From Halomonas sp. 1513 (lineage in GTDB: Bacteria > Pseudomonadota > Gammaproteobacteria > Pseudomonadales > Halomonadaceae): DNA of 64,000 bases. The notes beneath the pieces are model-generated. The model was not told the DNA's origin and did not search any database. It saw only the letters and a program-made list of their open reading frames with translations. This document shows, in pieces, positions 25,740 to 33,937 of the stretch (the first letter of the stretch is position 1; the number at the start of each line of letters is the position of its first letter). Both the position numbers and the translations under genes were made by a program. The stretch lies in NCBI GenBank assembly GCA_001971685.1, contig CP019326.1, positions 3,596,001 through 3,660,000 of the forward strand. The letters run 5' to 3'.

Positions 25740-27088
25740 CCGGCTGACGCCTGCCACTGCTCGGCGACCCGCTGCCCGCGAGCCTGGTTGACCATCAGGC
25801 AGATCAGGATGGCGACGATGAACAGCCCCGCGCAGAGCAGGATCGAGGCCTGCAGGCCGACCACCGACTGCAGCAGCCCCAGGCAGATGATGCCGAAGAC
25901 TCCGGCCAGCTTGTTGGCCAGCCCCCAGAAGCCGAAGAACTCCGCCGACTTCTCCAGCGGCGAGAACAGCCCCACCAGGGCGCGGCTGGCCGACTGGCTC
26001 GACCCCAGGCTGAGCCCCGCCAGGCAGCCGACCACCAGGAACAGATGCTGCGCCTCCCAGTCGAGCCCCCACTGGGCGTTGAGCCAGGCGGTCAACTCCG
26101 GGGTCGCCCAGATGGCAAAGATCGCCGCCACCCACAGCAGCAGGGTGCCGATGTAGGTCACCTTGGCGCCGATCCGATCCTGGATCATGCCGAAGCCCAG
26201 CGCCCCGGCGGCAGCGGTGATCTGCACGATGATGAACATGATATTGCGGATCGACTCGTCCCAGCCGATCACCTGGGCGCCGTAGATGAAGGCGAAGGCG
26301 ATGATGATATAGACCCCGGCCATCGAGAACAGCAGCGACACCAGGAACACGCCCAGGTCGCGAAAGCGGCGCAGGTCATGCAGCGTCTCGGCAACGCGTT
26401 CGCGGGCAATGCGGTAGTAGGTCATGCCGGCGGGCAGCGCCTGGGGCGAGCCGCGCTCCTTGAGCCACAGGAAGGTGGGAATCGCCGTGACCAGGAAGAA
26501 ACCCGCGGCGAAAGGCCCCACCCAGCGGATACGCTCGAAGTTCTCGGCAGTGGCCTCGCCCAGCACCACCAGCGTGAAACCGGCGGCGAACAGGCCGCCG
26601 ACGTAGCCCAGCGCCCAGCCGAAGCCGGAGATCTTGCCCAGATCCCGCGGCGGGCCGAGGTCGGGCAGGAAGGCGGCGATGAATGACTCGCCCATCGAGT
26701 AGGCGTAGTTGGATAGGGTGATCAGCAAGAAGCCCAGCAGCACATAGCCGGGTGCCACGAAGTAGAGCATCGCGGTGGTGGCGATGGTGGCCAGATAGCT
26801 GGCGAACAGGAAGCGCTTCTTGCTCGCCGAGTAGTCCATCGCCGCGCCGCACAGCGGCCCGCTGATCACCACCATCAGATAGCTCAGCGCCAGCGCCAGG
26901 CTCCACAGCAGGTTGGCCAGGCGATAGTCGTCACCGCGGTCGCCGACGATCACCGTGGTGAACAGCTCGCCGAACACCACGGTGATGATCAGCAGGGTGT
27001 AGGCCTGGTTGGCGAAGTCGAACATCGCCCAGCCCAGTATCTCCTTGCGCGAGGCCCGCGTGCGGGGCACGACGCCGGTATGGCTCAT
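25736..27088 (-). CDS. MFS transporter of the UMF1/Atg22 type
   Basis: 450 residues with about twelve helices. N-terminal WAMFDFANQAYTLLIITVVFGE and later SNYAYSMGESFIAAFLPDLGPPRDLGKISGFGWALGYVGGL are characteristic of the UMF1 (Atg22-like) branch. Family members in fungi export vacuolar amino acids; bacterial substrates are unassigned. It heads a two-gene operon with the TSUP gene and is divergent from the solute-binding protein/diguanylate cyclase operon, with a 234-bp intergenic region that contains no other gene. Confidence 0.86.
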   Translation of the reverse strand: MSHTGVVPRTRASRKEILGWAMFDFANQAYTLLIITVVFGELFTTVIVGDRGDDYRLANLLWSLALALSYLMVVISGPLCGAAMDYSASKKRFLFASYLATIATTAMLYFVAPGYVLLGFLLITLSNYAYSMGESFIAAFLPDLGPPRDLGKISGFGWALGYVGGLFAAGFTLVVLGEATAENFERIRWVGPFAAGFFLVTAIPTFLWLKERGSPQALPAGMTYYRIARERVAETLHDLRRFRDLGVFLVSLLFSMAGVYIIIAFAFIYGAQVIGWDESIRNIMFIIVQITAAAGALGFGMIQDRIGAKVTYIGTLLLWVAAIFAIWATPELTAWLNAQWGLDWEAQHLFLVVGCLAGLSLGSSQSASRALVGLFSPLEKSAEFFGFWGLANKLAGVFGIICLGLLQSVVGLQASILLCAGLFIVAILICLMVNQARGQRVAEQWQASAG

Positions 27089-27322
27089 GGAACATTCCTT
27101 TGAGAGCGTGGCTCGACAAGACTACCAGCAGCGCCACGTTCACCACCACGGGGTAGCGTACCCGACGCGGCCGCGTTGAATGACATGCTGGCCATTTTCC
27201 TCTAGCTTTTAGTCGAGCTGCCGATAATCTAAATAAGTGGTCGGCTTTGCTTGTCGGCCCGACGATAACAGACGAGCGCGCGCATCCTCCGCCATGCGTC
27301 TCGGTCACGGAACACTGCGCCC

Positions 27323-28726
27323 ATGATAGCAAGGCTGGTACTGGCGTTATGTCTGATACTGCCGCTTCCCTCGGCCCTGGCCCTGGAGCGGCTGACCTTC
27401 ATTACCGAAGAGTATCCGCCCTACAACTATCGCCACGATGGGCGCCTGGAAGGCGTCGCCATCGAGGTGCTCGAGGCAATCTTCGAGGTCACCGTCACCC
27501 CGCTCGACCGCAACGCCGTGCGCTACTACCCCTGGGCACGCGGCTACGATCTCGCCCTCAGCGAGCCCGGCACGGTGCTGTTTTCCACCACGCGCACCGA
27601 GCAGCGCGAGCCACTCTTCCACTGGGTCGGCCCCATCGCCCGCGACAGCGTCACCCTGCTGGCCCGGCGCGACAGCGGGATCCGCCTCGACAGCCTCGAC
27701 GACCTGGCCAGCCACGACTACCGCATCGCGGTGATTCGCGAGGATATTGGCGCCCAGCGGCTCACCGAGAGCGGCGTCAGCGACGACCTGCTGCGCCCGG
27801 CGATCTCCAACCTCAGCGCGCTGAAGATGCTCGAGCACGGCCGCGTCGACCTGTGGGCCTACAGCCAGAACGTCGCCTTCTGGCTGATGGAACAGCACGG
27901 CATCGACACTCGCCAGTTCGAGCCTGTCTATACGCTGAGCGAGTCCGACCTCTACTTCGCCATCCATCGCGACACCGACCCGACCTTGGTCGCGACCATG
28001 GATAAGGCACTCGACACTCTCGAGGTGGTGGGCCGCCTGGCGCGGCTCGCCGGCAGCGGCGTCGTCTTCACCACCGAAGAGTATCCGCCGTTCAACTATC
28101 TCAATGACCAGCGTCAGGTCGACGGCCTGGCCACCCGCATGCTGCAGCGCGCCCTCGATGACAGCGGGCATAGCGCCAGCTTTCGGCTGATGCCCTGGGC
28201 CCGCACCATCACCGAGGCGCGCCTGCGCGAACAGCACTGCGCCTACTCGACCAGCCGCACCGCCGAGCGCGAGGACCAGTTCCGCTGGGTCGGGCCGCTG
28301 GTCAGTAACCGCTGGGCGGCCTTCGTGGCCATCGACAGCCCACTGATAGCCGACAGTCTCGATGACCTGACGGGCCTGACGGTGGGCAGTTTTCGAGAAG
28401 ATGCGGTCGGCCAGCACGTCGAGGCCCACGGCATTCCCATCACCATGGCCAGCCAGGAGCGTGACAACGTGCAGCGCCTCGCTGCCGGCCTGATCGACGT
28501 GTGGGTCACCGGCGAGCTGCCGGCTCAGGTACTCGCCGCCGAGGCCGGGGTCGAGCTGCGCAAGCTGTTCGCCTTCCACGACGTCGACCTCTACCTGGCC
28601 TGCCATCCATCGGTCTCCGAGACCTTTCTCGCCGAGCTGCAGCAAGCGCTTGACGAACAGCGCCGCGACGGGGTCGACGCCAGCATCATGGCCGAGGTGC
28701 TGGATGCCGTGGGTATCACTCCGTGA
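27323..28726 (+). CDS. Periplasmic protein with two tandem family-3 solute-binding domains
   Basis: 467 residues with a signal peptide (LVLALCLILPLPSALA). Two copies of an amino-acid-type binding domain (SBP_bac_3) follow, beginning FITEEYPPYNYRHDGR near residue 30 and FTTEEYPPFNYLNDQR near 250; both contain the matching PWAR and FSTTRT/YSTSRT blocks, so the protein arose by internal duplication. No ABC permease is nearby. Its stop overlaps the start of the diguanylate cyclase gene, so it probably serves as the ligand sensor for that membrane enzyme rather than for transport. Confidence 0.87.
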   Translation: MIARLVLALCLILPLPSALALERLTFITEEYPPYNYRHDGRLEGVAIEVLEAIFEVTVTPLDRNAVRYYPWARGYDLALSEPGTVLFSTTRTEQREPLFHWVGPIARDSVTLLARRDSGIRLDSLDDLASHDYRIAVIREDIGAQRLTESGVSDDLLRPAISNLSALKMLEHGRVDLWAYSQNVAFWLMEQHGIDTRQFEPVYTLSESDLYFAIHRDTDPTLVATMDKALDTLEVVGRLARLAGSGVVFTTEEYPPFNYLNDQRQVDGLATRMLQRALDDSGHSASFRLMPWARTITEARLREQHCAYSTSRTAEREDQFRWVGPLVSNRWAAFVAIDSPLIADSLDDLTGLTVGSFREDAVGQHVEAHGIPITMASQERDNVQRLAAGLIDVWVTGELPAQVLAAEAGVELRKLFAFHDVDLYLACHPSVSETFLAELQQALDEQRRDGVDASIMAEVLDAVGITP

Positions 28727-29961
28727 TGCGCCGCAGCCTCACCGCCAAGCAGGCCGGCCTGACGCTACTGATCGCCTTCCTGCTGAGCATCGTCGCCGGC
28801 GCCCTGGAGCTTGCCTCCGACGTGCGCACCCTACGCCACGAGGTCCGCGAACAGACCGAATACAGCCTGCAGCTGGTCAACGGCACCGCGTCCGAGGCCG
28901 CCTTCCAACTCAATCCCGATCTGGCCGCACAGGTCATCGACGGGCTGTTCGCCGCCGGCAACGTCCAGCAGGTGGTGATCCGCGATGACTTCGAGCGGGT
29001 CATGGCCAGTCGCGAGCTGAGCCGCGACAGCCGAGCCGGCTGGCTGATCGAGCGACTGTTCGGCGATATCCTGCACTATCGGACCAGCCTCGACTACGAC
29101 CTCGGCCAGGGCGGCCCGACCAGCAGCGTGGGAGATATCGAGTTGCGCCTGGCGCTGGACAGCGTGGGCAGCGCCTTCGTCGAACGCAGCCGGGTGGTGT
29201 TCCTGCTCAGCGTGCTCAAGGCGTTCGCCATCGCTGCGCTGGTGGTCGCGGTGTTCCATGCCTTTATCACCCGGCCGCTGCTCAAGGTGCATACGGCGAT
29301 TGCCGCCACCGACCCACGGCGCCCCGGCGAGTGGCCGAAACCGGCGCTTGGCCATCATCACAACGACGAACTGGGCGAGCTGGTGGAGAGTCTCGACGAG
29401 CTGTTGAACGCCTTTCAACGCGGGCTCGAACAGCGTGACCAGCTGCACCAGATCTCGACCCTCGACGGGCTCACCGGCATCGCCAACCGGCGCTGCTTCG
29501 ATGACGTCTACGCGGCCAGATGGGAAAGGAGCCGCCTCGAGGGTACGCCGCTGGCGGTGATCTTCCTCGATATCGATCACTTCAAGGCCTACAACGACCA
29601 CTTCGGCCACGCCATGGGCGACGACACCCTGCGTGCCCTGGCCAAGGCCCTTGCCGGGGTCGTCACACGCCCCGGGGACCTGGTGGCGCGCTACGGCGGC
29701 GAAGAGTTCGTCTGCGTACTGGCCAATACCGATCTCGACGCCGCACGACAGGTCGCCGAGCGCATTCGCCAGGCGATCCATGCCCTCGCCCTGCCCCACG
29801 CCGAGGCCGAGTGCGTCACCGCCAGCATCGGCATCGCCAGCGCCGTGCCGGCCGACGGCAGCCTGACCCGCGACCAGCTGCTGGAGATCGCCGACCGACG
29901 GCTATATCGCGCCAAGCACGCCGGCCGCGACCGCATCGTCACCGCTGAACCGCAGGCATGA
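28726..29961 (+). CDS. Membrane diguanylate cyclase (GGEEF)
   Basis: 411 residues from the ATG overlapping the previous stop by one base (a GTG at 28723 is the alternative). Order: helix at residues 10-28, roughly 130-residue periplasmic domain, second helix (FLLSVLKAFAIAALVVAVFHAF), HAMP-like linker and GGDEF domain. The active motif GGEEF is at 324-328, with the product-inhibition site RPGD five residues ahead, so the enzyme should make c-di-GMP and be feedback-inhibited. The partner solute-binding protein directly upstream probably controls it through the periplasmic domain. Confidence 0.9.
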   Translation: MRRSLTAKQAGLTLLIAFLLSIVAGALELASDVRTLRHEVREQTEYSLQLVNGTASEAAFQLNPDLAAQVIDGLFAAGNVQQVVIRDDFERVMASRELSRDSRAGWLIERLFGDILHYRTSLDYDLGQGGPTSSVGDIELRLALDSVGSAFVERSRVVFLLSVLKAFAIAALVVAVFHAFITRPLLKVHTAIAATDPRRPGEWPKPALGHHHNDELGELVESLDELLNAFQRGLEQRDQLHQISTLDGLTGIANRRCFDDVYAARWERSRLEGTPLAVIFLDIDHFKAYNDHFGHAMGDDTLRALAKALAGVVTRPGDLVARYGGEEFVCVLANTDLDAARQVAERIRQAIHALALPHAEAECVTASIGIASAVPADGSLTRDQLLEIADRRLYRAKHAGRDRIVTAEPQA

Positions 29962-29963
29962 GC

Positions 29964-30374
29964 CTAGGCCGTGTCGGGCGGCCCCTTGAGCTCGACGGTA
30001 TTGCCTTCGGGATCGTCGATATACAGTGACGGGCCATCGCCGCGGGCGCCGAAGCGGGTCTTGACCTCGCCCGGCTCGACGCCGTTAGCGGCCAGATAAG
30101 CGCTCAGTTCGGCGGCATCGAAGCGCGACAGGCGCAGGCAGAAGTGCGCCAGGTTACGACCCTCGCGGCCTGGGGCAGCCCCACCCTCGCGGCCCAGCGG
30201 CCCGTCCACCGGCACCAGGTCGATCAGCGCATCGCCGGCGCGCAGCTGCAGCAGCCCGATCGCCGGCTTGTCGCGGGCCACCTCGCAGCCCAGCACCTCG
30301 CAGTAGAAGCGGCGCATGGCGTCGAGGTCGACGACCCGCAGCACCAGATGATCGAGCCCTTCAATGGCAAGCAT
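29964..30374 (-). CDS. VOC-family (glyoxalase/dioxygenase-fold) protein
   Basis: 136 residues. The second of two nearby ATGs (30374) is chosen because AGGAGG is seven bases upstream of it but only one base from the first (30380). Paired beta-alpha-beta-beta-beta modules are evident: GLDHLVLRVVDLDAMRRFYCEVLG at the start and SLYIDDPEGNTVELKG at the end, carrying His and Glu metal ligands typical of vicinal oxygen chelate proteins. Exact reaction (glyoxalase, isomerase, antibiotic binding) is not deducible. Confidence 0.85.
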   Translation of the reverse strand: MLAIEGLDHLVLRVVDLDAMRRFYCEVLGCEVARDKPAIGLLQLRAGDALIDLVPVDGPLGREGGAAPGREGRNLAHFCLRLSRFDAAELSAYLAANGVEPGEVKTRFGARGDGPSLYIDDPEGNTVELKGPPDTA

Positions 30375-30488
30375 GGTCATGCCTCCTGTATCGGTCTGGG
30401 TGAAACGCCCTGTGCCGCGGCGATGGCCGGCAGGCCGCATGACAGGCTAGACTCAAGGGTAACGGCAGCCACCCGGAGGAGCGCCATC

Positions 30489-30782
30489 ATGCAACCGGAA
30501 GATGATCTCTTCGCCCGCCTGAAGGCGGCGCTGAAGCGACTCGATGCCGAGATCGATGCCCTGGCCGGCAAGGCGCGCCAGGCCGGCGACGAGGCGCGCA
30601 GCCGCTACGCCGACGACCTCGAGCGGCTCAAGCGCCGCCGGGTCGAGCTGGAAGTGCGCCTGGATGCCCTGCGCTGGGCCAGCGAGGCGGCATTCAGCTC
30701 CCTGGCCCGCGGCCTGGAAGACGGCGCTGGCCTGGCGCGCAAGGCCTTCCACGACGCCAGCGCGCGCTTCCGCCAGGGCTGA
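30489..30782 (+). CDS. Small coiled-coil protein
   Basis: 97 residues with GGAGG upstream. The whole chain is charged helix (LFARLKAALKRLDAEIDALAGKARQAGDE, ERLKRRRVELEVRLDAL), with no signal or membrane segment, predicted to form a coiled coil. It runs tail-to-tail with the TelA-like gene, three bases apart. The family is not recognised; function unknown. Confidence 0.65.
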   Translation: MQPEDDLFARLKAALKRLDAEIDALAGKARQAGDEARSRYADDLERLKRRRVELEVRLDALRWASEAAFSSLARGLEDGAGLARKAFHDASARFRQG

Positions 30783-30785
30783 CGC

Positions 30786-31994
30786 TCAGCGGCCGTCCGG
30801 GCTGGCGTCGTCGCCGGGCTGGGCACGGTTACCGCGCTGATAGCGCGATACCGCCGCCCCGCCCTGCTCGGCCAGTTGCGCCAGGCGGTCGATCTGGGCG
30901 TCGAGGGCGGGCAGCGCCTCGCGCCGGTAGCGCGACAGGTCGTCGATGGCGCCCATCACCTCACCGAACGACTCTTCCAGCGTCTGCATGTCGAGCATCG
31001 CCGACGACGCACGGGTCTGGATGTCGACGCCCTGCTGACGCAGCGCCTTGGCGGTACCGCCGATCATCTGCGAGGTGGTGGTATTGAGCGCCTCGACGCG
31101 GTCCAGCACCAGCCGCTGGTTGGCCATCGCCAGCGCCACCGTGACCGCCACCGTCAGCGCCGAGACGGTGACGTTGATGGCCCGGTCGACGCCGCGCATC
31201 AGCTCGCGGTTGTTGCGGATGATAACTTCCAGCGCCAGCACACCCTGCTGGCTCACCGCCTGCTGCTGCTGCAGGTCGACGATGCGCTGGCGCAGCGGAA
31301 ACAGCAGCTCCTCCTCGACGAAGCGCCGCTGCTCGTCGCTCTCGTCGCGGCGGGCGATGGCCCGCTGCAACCGCGTATCGATCAGCCGCCCCAGTTCGAC
31401 CTGGCGATTGAGCTGGCTCAACGAGGCGCGCAGCGCCTCCTGGTCGTCGCCCAGCGTGATGTTGTCGCGGTTCAGCATGTCGCGACCGCTCTCGAGGTCG
31501 GCGATGATCGCGTCCAGCGCCTGCTGGGCGTTCTCGAACTTGCGGAAGTAGCGCTGCAGGCGGCTGCCGGCCCCCGGCACCAGCGCCAGCACGCGGTCCA
31601 GCGGACTCGCCGCCAGCCGGTGCTGTGAGGGGTCGAGGCTCTGCATACGCCCGCGCAGGTCGACCAGCGCCTGGGCCACCGGGCCGCCATCATCGCCCTG
31701 GTGGGCCAGCTTGCGCAGCGGGGTCTGCAGCATGGCGCTCTGGTGGGCGGCCTGCTGCTGCAGCTCGCGTCCCATCTCGTCCACCGCGCGGCGCTTGCGC
31801 GCCAGGTCGGCATCGGCGTCGTCGGCCAGCACGTCGTCGACGAAGGCCGCGGCCATGGATTCGAGCTCGGGGTCGGCGGAGGCCTGCTCGACACCGGAGT
31901 CGGTCTCGAGGGCGTCCGCTTCGTCGAGCTCCCGCTCGATCTCGGCCAGCGGCGGTAGCGAAAGCGGTGAACGCTGCGGGTCTTGCTCGCTCAT
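30786..31994 (-). CDS. TelA-family (toxic anion resistance) protein
   Basis: 402 residues from the ATG nine bases behind AAGGA; an ATG three codons earlier is too close to it. The acidic N-terminal 80 residues are followed by a long helical domain with NRDNITLGDDQEALRASLSQLNRQVELG and LEVIIRNNRELMRGVDRAINVTVSALTVAVTVALA, the core of TelA/KlaA proteins linked to tellurite and envelope-stress resistance. It follows a membrane protein gene by 41 bp, the common TelA-XpaC-like pairing. The molecular activity is unknown. Confidence 0.87.
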   Translation of the reverse strand: MSEQDPQRSPLSLPPLAEIERELDEADALETDSGVEQASADPELESMAAAFVDDVLADDADADLARKRRAVDEMGRELQQQAAHQSAMLQTPLRKLAHQGDDGGPVAQALVDLRGRMQSLDPSQHRLAASPLDRVLALVPGAGSRLQRYFRKFENAQQALDAIIADLESGRDMLNRDNITLGDDQEALRASLSQLNRQVELGRLIDTRLQRAIARRDESDEQRRFVEEELLFPLRQRIVDLQQQQAVSQQGVLALEVIIRNNRELMRGVDRAINVTVSALTVAVTVALAMANQRLVLDRVEALNTTTSQMIGGTAKALRQQGVDIQTRASSAMLDMQTLEESFGEVMGAIDDLSRYRREALPALDAQIDRLAQLAEQGGAAVSRYQRGNRAQPGDDASPDGR

Positions 31995-32035
31995 GGCGGT
32001 CATTCCTTGCGTCTCGGCTATCAGCCTAGCTTACC

Positions 32036-32977
32036 TCAGTCACCGCTACGCCCGTAACGCTCGGCACGTTCGACGAAGCGGCGCAGCTCCTCTAGCGCCA
32101 GGTCGGTGCCGCGCGAGGCCTGGGGGCGCTGGGTTTCGATACGCGCCATGGCCACCGCGGTATCGTCGAGTACGGTCAGCGCCGATTCGTTGCGCGCCGC
32201 CAGCTGCTTGAGGCGCCGCTCGGTGCTCTCGAGCAGCTCCAGGCGCCGCTTGAGCGCCACCCGCTCCTCGACGCTGAGCTGGGCCTGCTTGGCCAGCCGG
32301 CGACGCACGAAGGCCTCATCCACCCCCACCACGCCGCTGGCCTGGGAGGCCATCGAGGTCAGGTTGTCCACCGCCCCCAGGCACACCTCGCTGACCAGCT
32401 CGCGGGAGCGCTCGAAGGCCAGCTCGCCGCGCTCGAAGCGCCCGCCGAGCACGCCCATCACGTGGCGGTAGCGGCTATACAGGCGGTCGGCCTGGATCGC
32501 CAGGTCGGGGCGATGCACGTCGAGCAGCCGCTGTTTGGCGGCACACAGCGAGCGCACCAGGTCATCGGCGTCCGCCGGCGGCCGAGCCGGATCGAGCACC
32601 GCCACGCCGGCCTCGTAGGCGCTGCGCTCCTGCTCGGCCCGCTGGCGCTCCGCCTCACGCGCCAGTTGGGCCTGGCGGCGCCGCTCGCCGCGCCGTGCCC
32701 ACCAGCCGCGCAGCCGCCGCTCCAGCGGCAGCGATACGGCGATCGCCCCCAGCCCCGCCAGCCAGCCCAGCAGGCTCGGCGAAAAGCCGCCCCATAGCGA
32801 GGTCAGCCACAGCAGCACGCTCACGAACGGGAACAGCAGGCAGTAGCGGGCGATGACCTGCCAGCGGTTGGGCGAGGCCAGCGGCACCGCCAGACGCGGA
32901 TTGGCCAGCCCCACCAGCAGCCACGGCAGGCAGGTCATGAACAGTCCATAGGAAAACCCCTGCAGAAATCCCAGCAT
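32036..32977 (-). CDS. Membrane protein paired with TelA (XpaC-like position)
   Basis: 313 residues from ATG at 32977. Two membrane hairpins fill the first 90 residues (GFLQGFSYGLFMTCLPWLLVGLA; YCLLFPFVSVLLWLTSLWGGFSPSLLGWLAGLGAIAVSL), then a basic region and a long cytoplasmic helical domain with coiled-coil character. In related genomes such proteins sit immediately upstream of telA; the pairing and shared strand indicate one complex. I cannot confirm direct XpaC homology from sequence alone. Confidence 0.65.
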   Translation of the reverse strand: MLGFLQGFSYGLFMTCLPWLLVGLANPRLAVPLASPNRWQVIARYCLLFPFVSVLLWLTSLWGGFSPSLLGWLAGLGAIAVSLPLERRLRGWWARRGERRRQAQLAREAERQRAEQERSAYEAGVAVLDPARPPADADDLVRSLCAAKQRLLDVHRPDLAIQADRLYSRYRHVMGVLGGRFERGELAFERSRELVSEVCLGAVDNLTSMASQASGVVGVDEAFVRRRLAKQAQLSVEERVALKRRLELLESTERRLKQLAARNESALTVLDDTAVAMARIETQRPQASRGTDLALEELRRFVERAERYGRSGD

Positions 32978-33103
32978 CGACTCGTGGTCCTTATCCCTCG
33001 GGCAAGCAGTCTCGAGTGTAGAGTAAGCGTGTCGCCAGGATAAGAGGCGAGCACTGCCGTGGTAAGCTTCAGGCTCACCAATGTGTGCTCGCGCGGACCC
33101 GAC

Positions 33104-33928
33104 ATGCCCTTTACCGACCTGCTCGCTCGCCCCGAATGCCTTGCCTGGCACCAGCAGCTGGCGCGCCTGCTGCGCGGCGCCGCCGCGGCCGACTTCCCAC
33201 GCCAGCTGGATCACTGCCTGCGCGAGCTGGTGGCCTACGACACCATCCTGATCAACGCCTATCGCGGCCGCCGCCGGCCGCTGCTGATCCACGACGACTA
33301 CCCCGAGGCCCAGCGCGAACAGGGCATCGAACGCTACCTGAGCGAGGCCTACCTGCTCGACCCCTTCTTCACCGCGGTCAGCGACGGCCTCGACCACGGC
33401 GCCCAGCGCCTGCGCGAGCTGGCGCCGGACCGCTTCGAGTCGAGCGACTACTACCACCGCTACTACCGCGACCTGGGGCTGCACGACGAAGTGGGGCTGT
33501 TCGCGCGGGTCGACGAGCAGGTGGTGATCGCGGTATCGCTGGGCTTCGGCGGCAACTCACCGCCGCTGACGCGCCGCGCGCTGCAGGCGCTGCGTCACCT
33601 GGCGCCGCTGGTCGAGGCGCTGCTCGAGGAGTACTGGAAGTGGCAGGGCGGGCAGTTTCAGCAGCGTCTCGACGAGCGCGAGCCGGTGGAGGCGGCCTTC
33701 GCCAGCTTCGGCCGCGAGGCGCTCACCGCCCGCGAACAGGAGATCGTACGGCTACTGCTGGCCGGCCACTCGACCAAGTCGGCGGCCCGCGCGCTGGAGA
33801 TCAGCGACGGCACCGTCAAGGTGCACCGCAAGCACATCTACCAGCGCCTGGCGGTCTCCAGCCAGACGCAGCTGTTCCGGCTGTTCCTCGATCACGTGGC
33901 GCTGGTCTCGCGCCAGCGCAGCGTTTAG
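33104..33928 (+). CDS. LuxR-type transcriptional regulator, polyamine module 1
   Basis: 274 residues from MPFTDLL; an upstream GTG at 33059 is possible. A sensor domain of about 190 residues contains LLDPFF, ELAPDRF and SSDYYHRYYRDLGLHDEVG, blocks that recur almost exactly in the regulator of module 2. The C-terminal HTH is LuxR-type: LTAREQEIVRLLLAGHSTKSAARALEI, GTVKVHRKHIYQRL. No quorum-sensing autoinducer motif or receiver domain is seen. It likely binds a polyamine-derived ligand and controls the divergent carbamoylase/aminotransferase promoter. It is tail-to-tail with the carbamoylase gene. Confidence 0.8.
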   Translation: MPFTDLLARPECLAWHQQLARLLRGAAAADFPRQLDHCLRELVAYDTILINAYRGRRRPLLIHDDYPEAQREQGIERYLSEAYLLDPFFTAVSDGLDHGAQRLRELAPDRFESSDYYHRYYRDLGLHDEVGLFARVDEQVVIAVSLGFGGNSPPLTRRALQALRHLAPLVEALLEEYWKWQGGQFQQRLDEREPVEAAFASFGREALTAREQEIVRLLLAGHSTKSAARALEISDGTVKVHRKHIYQRLAVSSQTQLFRLFLDHVALVSRQRSV

Positions 33929-33937
33929 CAGAGTCGT

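Noticed and set aside
30876..31628. 250-residue plus-strand frame over the TelA-like gene
   Set aside because: Antisense shadow of a recognisable family protein.
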